DNA of 64,000 nucleotides, taken from contig KL647288.1 of assembly GCA_000727475.1 (NCBI GenBank), positions 7,777,414-7,841,413 of the forward strand, in the 5' to 3' direction. The notes under the pieces were generated by a model that ran no database searches, was not told the origin of the DNA, and was given only the letters and a program-made list of their open reading frames with translations. The first letter of the stretch is position 1; each line of letters starts with the position of its first letter. The position numbers and the translations under genes were made by a program. Of the stretch, positions 33,916 to 45,092 are shown in pieces. This stretch comes from Sarcocystis neurona (Eukaryota; Apicomplexa; Conoidasida; Eucoccidiorida; Sarcocystidae).

Positions 33916-36900
33916 TCAGGCTGCTGCCTGTGTCTCCACGCCTGCCTTTCCACCATATACGCACAAATATATCGTTATGCGTAGTGCGACTCGGCAAGCA
34001 CAGCCCTGCTCGGTAGAATGGACTGCTGAAGCGCCAGGTGGCAGCAAAATCTGCCGCTGCTCCTTCACACGAGAAAGCAGTGTGCATCTCTCTGCTGTCT
34101 CTCTATCCTCTTTTCTAACCTTCGCAGTCTCCCCTCCACTTGTCGCTGCTCCGACTTCTCTCCTTGTGCTCTCCGCTCCTGCTGCTGTCGGGTCGGTTTC
34201 TTGGTGCTGTGGTCGCTGCTCCGTGCTGCTGCTGCTGTTCAAAATTTCTCCGCTGGTGGTCCTTCCCGCGCTTCGACAGCGCAGGCAAAGCACTTGCCCT
34301 GGCCCTTGTAGTCTGCGGCTCCCTACAGGTCCTTGCTCCAGTTGCTCCCGCTGCTCCAAACTTCTGCCTCGGGGTGCTGCTGCTGCCACGGTGCTGCTGT
34401 AGTTTGTTGCTGCTGCATTCTGCTGCAGCCTCTCTGCAGGCAGCGACCGATCGGCGGTCCCAACGGCTGCGGAAGCAGCAGCAACACCAGTCAAAGGCGG
34501 ACTAGCACCTGCTGCAGAGAAAAGAGCCGGAGGCTGCATGCGTAGAGCTGCAGCAGCCGTGGCATCTGGAGCAGCAACACCAGCAGAGAAAGGAGCCGGA
34601 GGCTGCATGCGTGGAGCTGCAACAGCAGCGGCGTCTGGAGCAGCAGCAGCAGCTATGGAAGGGAAGTAGGACAGAGAAACATCAGCAGGAGAAGACAAAG
34701 CGAGGTGACTCATCTGCAACTGGAGAGTAAGCTGCGCAGCAAAGCGCTGCCAGAGCTCCAGCTGCTGTGCGTACACCCGAGCCATATAGCTCGCGTACGT
34801 ACACCGCAAATCTCTTGCCGGCAGCACCTCCGCCAGGGGAACAAAGCGAACAGCAGCTTCCTTACTTCTTTCCCCTTGCGGCCCACCGTCCTCCTCAGCA
34901 GCACCCCGCTTCCCCTCACCGTCAGCAGCCTCTCTGCCTTCCGCAGTGACCGCAGCATCTCTGCCTTCACGAAAGGCGAAGGCACCAGGAGCAGCTGCAT
35001 CTCCTTCCTCTCCAGTGCGACCAGGTGTAGCAGAGTCGGCAACGGAAGGAGAACCACGGGCAACAGCAGCAGCCCCCCCACCCGCCGATCCTTCACATGC
35101 TCGTCGATCACCGGCAGCACAAGTAGCAGCAGCAGCTGCTGCTGCTGTTCCCGTATTTTGTCCGTCGTCCGTTCGCGAAGCAGCAACGCTGCCACGAGAA
35201 GCATCATCTGGAGCGCTGTCTTCACATTTTCTGCCGCGTGGATCCTTCGTTTCGCTGCTCCTCCCGCTGCTGCTGGTGACGCCGCTCCCATGAGACGGAG
35301 ATGCTGCTGCAGGAGTCCTCCTTTCAGCAGCGACGGGTCCGTAATAAGTGGCCGCCTGCGTGAAGCTTCTGCTGCTGCCCCATGTGCACGAAAGAGGCGC
35401 TGCCCCAGCTCGAGTAGCGGCAACGTGAGCAACAGCAGCGGCACGTGCGGCAGGAGCTGCGCGTGCTGCAGCAGCAATAGCAGCGTCCTGTCTACGTAGA
35501 GACTGCAAGACTTCAGGAGGCAGCACAGATGTTGATGCTGCCGCTGCTGTTGCCGCTTGTCGTCGTTGCCCGTTCTCCTCCCCAGCAGACGCAGGGACAC
35601 GGCCTGCAGCTGCAGCCGCCGCTGAAGCCGCCGCTACAGCTGCACCAGCTGCCGCCTCTGCAGCGTCAGCAGCGGCAGCAAAACCGGCCAGAAACGCAGT
35701 GCTGTTGTCTCCTTCGAACGAAGGCAGCAGTAGCACTTCTCTTCTCTCCTGCTGGCGCTGCAGCGGCTCCGGGTGGTGCCGGTACACCGCCTCGTGCAGC
35801 TCCTCCAGTCGTTGCTGCACCAGCTGCACAGCAGCATCGTTAAGCGTCGCTGGCAACTTCCCGGCATCTCCTGCTGCTGCCTCTCCTCCTCCTCCTCGTG
35901 TTGCTGCTGCTCCTGCTGCTGCACGTCCTCTTCCTCGTGCTGCTTCTCTCTCTCCTTCTGTTTGTCTCCCCCTTACTCTTGCTGCTTCTCCTCCTCCTGC
36001 TCCTGACCCCCCCGCCCCACGACCTCCCGTAGCGTAGAGGCGCTCCTGGAGGCACTGCCGTCGCTGCAGCAGCTGCAGCCGCCGCTGCTGCTGCACCTCT
36101 TCAGGGAGACCAGAACGCGGGGCGTACCTCCACCAGTTATCTATATCAGAGTCGACAGCTCCAGCACCGGGAAGGGAAGAAGCGGCCAGCGAGGCTGGAG
36201 CAGCAGCAGAAGAGGAGCCCGTATCACGCACAAACACGCGGGAAGAAGAGGACGAGGTAGCAGACGACGAAGACGAAGAGCAAGCAGGGCATGCGTTTGA
36301 GTTATAGTCGTTCGCAGGTATTCGCTCTCGATCCGGCCGTCCTGTGCTGCTGCTGTTCCTGTTGCTAGAGAGGTAAGTCGGCAGCTGATTGAGCGCTGGT
36401 TCCAGCTCCGAGGGCGCAGCAGCTCCCCGAGCTCGGTCCCGCTGCTCTCGGTCCTGCTGCTGTCGGAACATTGCGTCACTCGCAACAGCAGGGGCAGCAG
36501 TCGCAGCAACAGCAGCAGCTGGGGCACGAGCAGGCAGACTGGTGCCAGCAGCAGTCCAGTCGAACGAATAGGGAGACATGCGCAGCTCAGAAGCACGCAG
36601 CTCCTGCTGGTGGAGCTGCAGAAGAGAGGAAGCAGATGGCGGAGGAGGAAATGCTGGGAAGAAAAGCTGCTGGTGCGCTGCAGCGTACTCCTTGTGCTGA
36701 GATGCAACTCCATGTCGCTGATGGTGAGAGTCTGCTGCTTGCTGTCGTTGCTGCTGCTGAAGAAGATAGGTGCTCTCTGCCTCCTGCTGGAGGGGCAGTA
36801 GTACCGAAGGAAGAAGGAGGGGCAGCACAGGCGGCGGAGCCACAAGCGAAGGCGGGAAATACAGAGGCGTAGACGCAGCAGCAACCCGTGCAAGTTCTAC

Positions 36901-38460
36901 TTCTCTGGCTGCTGCAGCAAACGCGTCTCCTGCTGCTGCAGCAGACCCGGCGATTCCTGGTGCTGCAGCAGAGATAGTTTGACTCGCTGCCGCAGACTCT
37001 TCCACACCTGTCCCGGCAGCGTGTCCTGGTGCTGCTGGTGCACCACGACGTGCTGCTCCCGCAGAAGCCGGCGACGCTGAAATACAGGCTGGTGCTGCTG
37101 CTGCCTCCTCCCGGGCTCCTCCACGAGTTTCTCGTCCCGCAGCAGCAGCCGCTATTGCTCCTGCTGAGGTGGGTTTCCCCTCTTCTGCACATTCTTCTGC
37201 TCTTGCTTTAAGAAGTTCTCCTTCCGCCGAATTTGCTGCTGCCGAGCGGTGGGAGGCTGCTGCAGTGCAGTTTCCGGCTGCCGCCGCTGTCTGGCGTGCT
37301 GTTGCTGCTGTCAAATCTCCGGCTCCTTCTTCTGTCGGCATGAAGTTCCCTGCGAATGCTGGAATCGCTGCTGCTCCTTCTGCAGAAGACGCTGCCGCCA
37401 ACACTGCGCAAGGCGCGGCTGCTGCTGCTGCTGCGGGAGATACTTCCGAAGAACGTGCATGTCCACGCGTGTGAACGAGTGCAGAGGATTCTGTCTCGAG
37501 CAGTCGCGTATCAGCAGCACCAAAAGTGGACACTGGCGCTGCTTCTGCTGCATCTGCTGCTCCTTCATATGCTGCGTTTGCTGCATCTGCTACGTCTGTT
37601 GCACCTGCTGGATCTGCTGCTGCTATGTCTGCTGCATCTGCGTTTGCTGCATCTGCTGGTGTTACGTCTGCTGCACCTGCTGGATCTGTAGTTGCTGTTG
37701 GTTGCCGAGAAATTGGTGCAGCACTCCCACCCTCTTGTGCTGTCGCTGGTGCTGTGTCATGAACAGCCGCGGCCCGCTCTGCCGCCAGTGCTGTCTCGTT
37801 GAAGAGTGCAGCCGTAAGCTTCTCTGCTGCTGCTGCTCCTGCTTGAGAAAGAGCTGCCATAGCGCTCTTCTGAACTCCGTCTCCAGCTGCCGCTACCGCT
37901 TGACTGGGAGCTGCAGCACATCTCTCGGCTACCACCTGCGCTTGACCAAGAGCCTCAGCAGCATTTCTTTCTGTTGCTGGTGTTTCTGCAGAGGCGCGTA
38001 TGTTAGTAGCTCCAGATCCACGCGACTGCTGCTCGCTAGTGCCCGACGAAGGGCCGGAGTCGGAAAGAATAGCTGCTTCTGCAGCCGGAGGATGAGAAGA
38101 AGAAGCCGGACCAGAGCCTGCAGCAGGAAGAGGGGAGCCTCCAGGGACAGAGGCAGCAGGACCCACACGCGCTGGTGCCGCAGCAGCAGAGGTACCAGCA
38201 GAAAAAGAAGCGTGCGTAGCAGCAGGTGAAGTAGAAAGTGATGCCGTAGTAGGGGATGCTGTATCAGGAGATGCAGCAGCAGGCGTTGCAGAATCAGGAA
38301 TGACACCAGCAGGCGATGCAGTATCAGGAGAGGCAGCAACAGATTCAGCAGTCGGCGCTGCAGCAGCAGGAAACGCAGCAGCCGATGGCGCGGCAGATGA
38401 TGGCGCAGCAAGAGATCGAACAAGCTGCCCAGCAGATGATGACGGAGGAGGAGACGCCAT
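33916..38460 (-). CDS. Giant Ala-rich low-complexity protein, 1,514 codons
   Basis: One frame is open for 1,514 codons from the ATG at 38460 (MASPPPSSSAGQLVRSL); an upstream GTG extension is less likely. About the first 550 residues are Ala with Ser, Pro, Asp and Thr, including ASPDTASP and Asp-Ala repeats (near 37541-37690). Islands of normal composition include DIDNWWRYAPRSGLPEEVQ, RLEELHEAVYRHHPEPL and RDLRCTYASYMARVYAQQL, which may be the conserved functional parts. A 23-residue unit containing RMQPPA is present twice in tandem (repeat spacing 69 bp, 34526 and 34595). No signal peptide, membrane helix or known domain is visible. It is typical of coccidian proteins loaded with homopolymeric repeats. 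Location and function are unknown. Confidence 0.6.
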   Translation of the reverse strand: MASPPPSSSAGQLVRSLAAPSSAAPSAAAFPAAAAPTAESVAASPDTASPAGVIPDSATPAAASPDTASPTTASLSTSPAATHASFSAGTSAAAAPARVGPAASVPGGSPLPAAGSGPASSSHPPAAEAAILSDSGPSSGTSEQQSRGSGATNIRASAETPATERNAAEALGQAQVVAERCAAAPSQAVAAAGDGVQKSAMAALSQAGAAAAEKLTAALFNETALAAERAAAVHDTAPATAQEGGSAAPISRQPTATTDPAGAADVTPADAANADAADIAAADPAGATDVADAANAAYEGAADAAEAAPVSTFGAADTRLLETESSALVHTRGHARSSEVSPAAAAAAAPCAVLAAASSAEGAAAIPAFAGNFMPTEEGAGDLTAATARQTAAAAGNCTAAASHRSAAANSAEGELLKARAEECAEEGKPTSAGAIAAAAAGRETRGGAREEAAAAPACISASPASAGAARRGAPAAPGHAAGTGVEESAAASQTISAAAPGIAGSAAAAGDAFAAAAREVELARVAAASTPLYFPPSLVAPPPVLPLLLPSVLLPLQQEAESTYLLQQQQRQQAADSHHQRHGVASQHKEYAAAHQQLFFPAFPPPPSASSLLQLHQQELRASELRMSPYSFDWTAAGTSLPARAPAAAVAATAAPAVASDAMFRQQQDREQRDRARGAAAPSELEPALNQLPTYLSSNRNSSSTGRPDRERIPANDYNSNACPACSSSSSSATSSSSSRVFVRDTGSSSAAAPASLAASSLPGAGAVDSDIDNWWRYAPRSGLPEEVQQQRRLQLLQRRQCLQERLYATGGRGAGGSGAGGGEAARVRGRQTEGEREAARGRGRAAAGAAATRGGGGEAAAGDAGKLPATLNDAAVQLVQQRLEELHEAVYRHHPEPLQRQQERREVLLLPSFEGDNSTAFLAGFAAAADAAEAAAGAAVAAASAAAAAAGRVPASAGEENGQRRQAATAAAASTSVLPPEVLQSLRRQDAAIAAAARAAPAARAAAVAHVAATRAGAAPLSCTWGSSRSFTQAATYYGPVAAERRTPAAASPSHGSGVTSSSGRSSETKDPRGRKCEDSAPDDASRGSVAASRTDDGQNTGTAAAAAAATCAAGDRRACEGSAGGGAAAVARGSPSVADSATPGRTGEEGDAAAPGAFAFREGRDAAVTAEGREAADGEGKRGAAEEDGGPQGERSKEAAVRFVPLAEVLPARDLRCTYASYMARVYAQQLELWQRFAAQLTLQLQMSHLALSSPADVSLSYFPSIAAAAAPDAAAVAAPRMQPPAPFSAGVAAPDATAAAALRMQPPALFSAAGASPPLTGVAAASAAVGTADRSLPAERLQQNAAATNYSSTVAAAAPRGRSLEQREQLEQGPVGSRRLQGPGQVLCLRCRSAGRTTSGEILNSSSSTEQRPQHQETDPTAAGAESTRREVGAATSGGETAKVRKEDRETAERCTLLSRVKEQRQILLPPGASAVHSTEQGCACRVALRITIYLCVYGGKAGVETQAAA

Positions 38461-38746
38461 TGCGAACGAGACGGCGAGCACGCAGACGCGGCGGCGACAG
38501 CAATAGAGCCACTTGGGACAGAGGGTGCGACTAGGTGCAGCAACTATCTTCGCAGGGGGACGTCAGCTTGCTCGTACCGGCCAGGTAAGATCTCCGCGCG
38601 CAAATACACACATACACACGTATGTATACAGACGCAGACACACACATACGTTTACATATTTCTGTGTGTAAAAGCAGATACGTATGTATACACATATGTG
38701 ACAAGATGAATGCTTGCACGCACACAGGTGTGCAGATCTCCTTTAC

Positions 38747-38833
38747 CGTGAAGTCATACAAGAAGACGGCGTAGCAGGTGCGTAAGCACGGCGACATTCG
38801 AGAGGACACGCCGAACGAGAGTATCAAATACAT
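38747..38833 (-). CDS. Possible first or internal exon
   Basis: An ATG at 38833 starts 29 codons, MYLILSFGVSSRMSPCLRTC and onward to FLYDFT, ending at ACG/GTAAAG in phase 0. The hydrophobic start could be a signal peptide. It might belong to the 33916-38460 gene or be a separate gene start; neither can be shown. Confidence 0.3.
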
Positions 38834-39038
38834 ATCTACGTGTATGGAAGCTCACGTATACATATGTACACGGTAGATAAAGTGTGCACTTTAATACGGA
38901 TGTGGACGCAGACGCACGAATACGCGGGAGAACAACCACGTGGATGAGTCGTGCCACTGCTGTTTTTGTCCATTGGTTGCTGTTGCTGCTATCGGAGTAG
39001 CTCTGCTGCTGCTGTTGCTAAGGCCAGGCCCCTCTGCG

Positions 39039-39364
39039 CTACTGAACCTGAGGCTGCTGCTGCTGCTGCGGTGGCCGTGCCTCTGCTGCCTCATTTACTG
39101 TTGACGAGACGGCGTGCTTGCAGCGACAGACGAAACTTGACTCCGTGTCCCGGATTGCTTTGGCACTACTGCAGAGTTGACCCAGCTGTTGGGACGGCCC
39201 TCCTGCTGATGACGCCGCAGCAGTGCTATTGCTGATGCAGTGTTGCCGCCGCTGTTGCTGACAACTCGCTAGTGCTGTTGGGCTGCGCGCGCTTCCCTGC
39301 TGTTGCTGCTTCTCATTGTATGCGCAGCAGTCGCAATAGTCGCCTACTGACAGTGTTATGTTTT
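39039..39364 (-). CDS. C-terminal exon with Gln runs
   Basis: A 326-base exon follows an ACACCAG acceptor and ends with TAG. It reads NITLSVGDYCDCCAYNEK, then Gln and Ser/Ala tracts around LGQLCSSAKAIRDTESSFVC and RCKHAVSSTVNEAAE, and ends in a Gln/Pro run. Several Cys lie outside the repeats. A CAACA/GTAAAT site inside could end the exon earlier, leaving the Gln tail in an intron. The family is not recognised. Confidence 0.4.
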
Positions 39365-39399
39365 CTGGTGTCTCAGTGAGGGGGAACCGAAGGATGATG

Positions 39400-40640
39400 A
39401 CATACAAGTCAGAAATACGTGAAATTGCATAGGAAGAAAAAGATGCATGCAATAATCACGGTACGTCAAGTCGAGTCCACGAAAGAGGGAGAAAAGTTCC
39501 TGATGCGTAGATGCACACATAGCTGCATACATACGCAGATATTCGCACCTGAGTATAGAGGAACACACCGAGCGAGAGGCGAGACTATATGGAAAAGAGT
39601 AAAAGAAGGTTTACTCAGATGATACGCACACGGAAATAAGAAGAAACAGTGCGTGTGCCTACACACGAAAACAGACACACAGCTGCGTAATCATCCGTGT
39701 ACATGAGGGGATCACGTATCATTCATAGGACGGATACACGCAGATGCACGTGAGGTAGAAGTGTGAAAGGAAGGACAAGCCACTGATGTAATAACGGCGT
39801 ATCCGGATGGGACGGAAAAGAGGAAGCCATTTGTGCGTTGTGGAGAGGAAGAGGTTGCAGAGAACAACGCAACGAGCTGCGGCTTGCAATCACTTTACAG
39901 CTGAATACAGTGGCAAGTCATGAAGAAACGCAAGGAATCCAGAGAAAAAGGAGAAATTCATCCATTCGTCGGGCGTGCGGGGTGTAAATCCCTTGAAAGC
40001 GCGAGAAGGGAGATACGCCGGAGAAATGGTGTCGATGGGGAAAAGGTGCGGATAACTGTCCTCGTGAGGTGAAATTACCAGTCAGGGATAGAATTGGAAC
40101 GTCTGAAGGCAAAAAGCTGCCTAATCAGACTTATCCAGAGTAAACTGTGGAAAAGACTCCACACAGGCGAAATATCCCGTCGCCACTGGGGAAGGAACGC
40201 TACGGTAGCCGTCACATCTCCGTGCAAGAAGACACGAGTAAAACACGGGAAGGATACACGATCGGGAAATACGAGGAAGAGTTCCAGAAGGAATGAAAGA
40301 GAGAATAAGAATCAAGAGGAGTTACGCGACAAGAAGCCGAAAAACTAGGGATAGCGTCCAGATGCACAGCCGGAGGCACTGAGGCACACGCCACAGAGGC
40401 GGCCGCCTGATGAAGGTGGTCACGCCTGTAGAGAGCAAAATTCCACCGCAGAATCGCTCTTAAAACAGTATTCCTGAACAAAACTACCGGAGACCATTCG
40501 AAATTAAAGCAAGGCAGAGGCAGCTACGAAGGGCGTCAAGGCGGCGGGCAGTGACAGGGATAAAAAAGGGGAAAGCAGAACGCCTCAATTCGAGGTCTAC
40601 GTACATCCGGAAAGAAGAGCGTTATTCCGTGTGACAGTAC
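39400..40640. other. Repeat-poor DNA without an assigned gene
   Basis: Complex, somewhat purine-rich sequence. Frames are short on both strands and no splice chain is evident. Confidence 0.4.
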
Positions 40641-40754
40641 CACCACAATGGTACAGACCTTGACCTTTCCAGTCTATTTTCGTCGCAAGAGTGAGCTAAC
40701 AGCATACAAAGCTCTCACTGCAACTACCCATGGTAATGTAATGCTCGGGTGCTT

Positions 40755-41090
40755 CTGTTGCAGCAACGACACCGCCAGGAACAGCAACGGCAGCAAGAGC
40801 AGCTACGGCGCCGGCATCACACTCAGCAGGAGAGTACACTGTAACAGCAGGTGGGTAATCGGAGAACGTTCAACGACCCAGAACGTGCACAAACGGCAGC
40901 ATCCCAGAACCGGCAACGGCAACATCGGCAGCGACAAGAGGAGCACCAGCACAAGAGCAGCGTGAACGCCAAATCGCGGGACCACCTGCGACAGCAGCGG
41001 CGGGAGCCGATACAACAAACAACACTTTGACAAGTAGCCCAGCAGCTCAAGTACTACAAAAGCACTAGCAGAACTACGGTGGAGTGTAGA
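40755..41090 (+). pseudogene. Decayed Gln/Arg-rich coding relic (tentative)
   Basis: In one plus frame the tract reads as QQR/QRQ-type units like other Gln-rich coding tracts of the window, but it is interrupted by several stops (for example after about 40835). CAG units here are far more degenerate (CAACGA, CGGCAG) than elsewhere. It may be an eroded repeat-bearing exon or simply an old expanded triplet tract. Confidence 0.25.
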
Positions 41091-41158
41091 ATAGCGAAGA
41101 AGCTGAGCTTGGGGCAACAGGGCAACTGACGGGCACGCAACACCACCATCAGCGGGAG

Positions 41159-41361
41159 TTACACGAGCAGTGCTGTAGGCGTAACAGTTTCATAGCCAGA
41201 AAAAAACTGCCGAAGATCGATGCTGCGGGGCTTCTGTTTGTAATGACTGCTCGGGGGGCCAGCTCCTGCCTCCACCGAGGTCACCAGGACGCGAGTGCCG
41301 AAGCGGCAACAGCTCTCTCCGACGTACGAATATACATGTACGGCTCCACGTTTTGATATGC
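41159..41361 (-). CDS. C-terminal exon of an unidentified protein
   Basis: A strong acceptor (TTGATTTTATACAG) precedes a 203-base exon ending in TAA. The frame used reads ISKRGAVHVYSYVGESCCRF, then TRVLVTSVEAGAGP and SIDLRQFFSGYETV. A second frame from the same acceptor is open for 26 codons (AYQNVEPYMYIRTSERAV) before a stop, so the choice of frame is not certain. The family is unknown. Confidence 0.4.
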
Positions 41362-42431
41362 CTGTATAAAATCAAGCAACCAAACGTATCTTCACACACA
41401 CTCATACACGCACCAGAACACTCACAAACATCCTGCACGCTCTCTGTGGAAGAGCACACGATACGTGTGACGTGCATAAATAGACCACATACATACGATC
41501 TCAGTAGCGTTTGCATTCATATGTGTTCACGAACACGTCGGTACACCGTAGCCTAACGGGCATGCCCTCAAGGTACATAAAAAGCCACTGTAGAGCGGGG
41601 AAATGCACACATCCGCTCATGTCTCATGCATACCAACATCCGTTTACCTACGCCCAAGAGTCAGTATCCAGTTACACTATCACATAACGTATGCAGCCTA
41701 CACCTGTGATAGACGTAGTGTCTCAAAACCAAGCACCCCTAGAGGCGTATATACGCACACTGATCGTGAAAAGCGTCCCTGTAAGACCACGTACGCATGT
41801 TCGTACACAGAGACCCTCACTCATCAGTGAAAATGTATATATACGCGGTGCCTACCCCACTACACGCATACAGTGACAGATTGTTTCTTCCACAGTGTGA
41901 TGCCGCGTGTAAGTGATACGCTGCAGATTGCAAATATACGTATACATATATATATATATATATATATATATGGTTGAACAGACCTGAGAACATCAGTAAA
42001 AACTGAGGGAGCGGAAACAGGAGGTACACCGGGATCGAGCGACCACATACTCTACCACATCACGTAGAAACAAGAAATCCCATAGATACCGTCGTTTTCG
42101 CAGCACGCTCATCTGCAGCGCTACCTATTCCATCTGCGGCATCACAACACCCAAGGGGCGACGGTGGCAAGATTCGTAGTAGCCACGGTCTGGACAGCAG
42201 CAGCGGTACGGCATGAGGAAGCGGGTCGCACGCAGTGCAGCAGAACTCACAGTACCAGCAGCATTCGCCATACAAGCAGGACGCGCAGAGCCTGCGCGAC
42301 AGAGCTTAGCACCGCAGAACCTTAGACGGGATCCTTGCACTTTTCGCTCGAGTTAGAGGAACAGCAGTAGCTTTTAGCATACGGATTTCCGGCGGGTGCG
42401 CAATGAACATACACAAAAATGATGAACTTAC

Positions 42432-42540
42432 GGCAGATGCTTGCGTAGCGATGTGCTCCTGTGAGAGTGCCGGTAGTGTTGGCAAAGTAAAAGTACAGCT
42501 TCACAGTGCATACAGAGAGGCAAATTGGAAGACAGTGAAG
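42432..42540 (-). CDS. Internal exon, or antisense of a plus-strand ORF
   Basis: A GCTGCAG acceptor and a TGCC/GTAAGT donor enclose 36 codons including TVKLYFYFANTTGTLTGAHR. The junctions are excellent. The plus strand of the same DNA has an ATG-started frame (42403-42591) containing KVKVQLHSAYREANWKTVKL, which also looks like protein. Only one is likely real. I favour the minus exon because of its junctions and the strand of its neighbours. Confidence 0.35.
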
Positions 42541-42825
42541 CTGCAGCTGACTGGAGAGTTCTTAGAATACGGTGCAAGAACAGCTGGGTAGGTGTATGGA
42601 ATGGTAGAAGTGACGAGCACACGCAATTACGTGTGCATCTGGCTCCGCGCCCACACGCTTCATTTCTGTGACAACACCTGAGCATTCTCGTCGCGGCCCG
42701 TGTCTGTTCCTAATTAATGTTCCAGCGGGCGGGTGGACGCACCTAGACACGCTCGTGGCGCGCACCACGGGTGTTGCATCTGAAATACTCTTCGTGTCCT
42801 ACATGTAAGGGGAGCTATACAGTTG

Positions 42826-44594
42826 CTACACAGTTGAACTGCCACGCGCGGGTCCGGACGCGCAAGCGCGCCGCATCTGCAGCCGCAGGCATATTTGCAA
42901 TATCGCTGATACGATGACCACAGAGAAGAAAACAAATGACCTTAAGTGCTGCACGCAGACGGCAGACGTGGAAACACGGAAAGTATGACTGTGCTTCATG
43001 TCATATTTTGGACTATCAAATGGTATAAAGGACACTACGCTCGCATCGCCGAGTCCTCTCGTGGACCGTAGTCCATCAAGGACACTGAGCTTCTACGGCC
43101 GTCCCCCCACAACGCTGTTCATAAAGAAGGGCCACTTCAGATCCGGCTATCCTTTCTCCCACAGGGGCAGCCACAGACGCCGTAGAGTCGGTAGTCTACT
43201 GTACCTGTGACGGCGAGATGAAAGAAGTGTAGGATATGCAGAACTTGAACATGCACCTACAGGCATATATCAGTCTGCACGTATGTTAAAAAGTAGATGC
43301 GAGGACGTATGTACAAAGAAGGATATACGCACCGTAAACGATGTGGTGTACGTACTCAGTTAGGAACGTACGTACGTAGAGACGGCGAGACAGAGATGCA
43401 GGAATTATCTGGACGTAGGTGGACGTCGTGTATGGAATCTGTCTCTCCCGTGACCAGCTAACTACGGATGTTGTGGTGTCTCCTTGTACATCAGCATGAT
43501 CCGTCGCCTGTTCTACTGAGAAAGTCAACTGGTGGAGAATTCTCTGAACGTTCTGTCCATCCTACACTTATTTCAATCATTGAGTTTCTCCTCTTTCCTC
43601 AACAGAGATACACCGCATTGGGCTTGCTCTGGCAACTGATGCATTGCCACCTCCGCGAACGAACCCCAGGAGTCGCTGTACGAGCAGTACACGTACGTAA
43701 TCATCTGTCTGCCACAGCATCAATTCATGTATCCTTGCACACACCAGCGTATACGCTTATCAATATGTATATATGTATAAATACACGTATACTCAATACG
43801 TAGCCGAGTGGCTACGTGCGAATAGAAGTGGTATGTATCTGCGAGCAAAATTGCGTACGCCCGTATACAAAGTAGTTATAAATGTTCGCTTCCTAACGTA
43901 TTCGCTAATCGTAGATGTGCCCCGAACTCACGAAAATCATACGACAGGTACTTTCACTTGAACCGTATCTGCTTCTGCGTCCATTTTCTCTTTCCATCGT
44001 ACACGGCTTGGCCTCCTTCATTGGAACTGCAACCTACGGAAGTATTTCAGCACACTGTTTTTTTTTTATGTAGCTGTGCGCATCTACGTACATCTGCACG
44101 TATATGCAGGTATGCACGAATGTATGTGTATACATATTCCAGCAAAGGACATATATATTTATCTTTTTGTATCCGCCTTTCCGTGGCTCAGTTTGAAGTC
44201 GATCCAGAAAGATATGCAAGACGATGTTCCTCAGAACGGGACACACACAACAAGCGCAGCAGCTTGACACGTGGCAAAGCTAAGTTGTTTGCATGCAATT
44301 TGTGCGTGTGAATCGTGTAGCTTGAGACATTCTACGTTGAACCATAGTTTCTGAAGCATTCTATCGTAAACCGTAATTTCTCCAGACGTCACTTTTTCGT
44401 CCAGCTACCACTTTACCTCGTGCTTCATCTGTGCTCCCGCTTATCGAAGTGGTAGCGTGGACTACACGCGTGCGGGAAAAAAACTCGTAGTCGCCCGGAT
44501 AGACGGGGAGGAACACACATGTTGGCGCGGTAAAGGAGAGGATGATTTTGGAAATATTCGGGCAAGTGTGCGTCTTCGTCAATGCACCGATGGA
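42826..44594 (-). CDS. Five-exon gene, single-pass membrane protein of unknown family
   Basis: Exons: about 44594-44468 (5' limit uncertain), 44026-43958, 43675-43614, 43515-43376 and 43092-42826. All four joins are GT-AG and in phase. The product reads continuously as protein: DEDAHLPEYFQNHPLLYRA, RLRVFFPHASNEGGQAVYDG, NDSWGSFAEVAMHQLPEQAQ, VVSWSRERQIPYTTSTYVQI and DASVVSFIPFDSPKYDMKHS. It ends with a hydrophobic helix (FVFFSVVIVSAILQICL) followed by a basic stretch, so it is probably a type I or tail-anchored membrane protein. It is largely free of triplet repeats. About 220 residues are visible and the start is missing. I do not recognise the family. Opposite-strand frames over 43468-43803 and 43958-44311 are treated as shadows. 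Confidence 0.55.
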
Positions 44595-44699
44595 CTCCCC
44601 ACACACATAAGTATTTATGTACACACGAGTCTCTTCTCACACGGTAAACAGGGGCATGTATACATTTGTATATATATACATCCATTCCGTTCTTTACAC

Positions 44700-45052
44700 A
44701 TTTAATGTACGCGCATACATAAGTGCCTTCTTATGAAGTCAACCGGCGCATTTTCACCTAAATACATAAATATATATATATAGGTACGTACCCGTATCCG
44801 CCACGCGGCGTCTACACACGCGCACCCATGCACCCAAAACACACCCGCGTATGTACCAGACAGAGGTGCCATATTGCAGCGCTCGAAAACGAATTATAAA
44901 CAGTGCGCCCAAGCATAAAGAACCCTTAGACTCTAGGCCTGACGCTCAGCACGTGTGTGCGTAGGGGTCCCATTATATCGTTTGCCTTCACCTGACGAAG
45001 TGCGGCACCGTGCCCGATTGACTGCAGCTCACGACCGTATAGGCACACACAC

Positions 45053-45092
<40 letters not shown>

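Noticed and set aside
37249..38229. 326-codon Cys-rich plus-strand ORF
   Set aside because: It is antisense to the 1,514-codon Ala-rich frame; its Cys and Arg come from the complement of GCA/GCT codons.
38551..38579. 29-base plus exon between TTCGCAG and CAG/GTAAGA
   Set aside because: Perfect junctions but no partner exon on the plus strand, and minus-strand genes on both sides.
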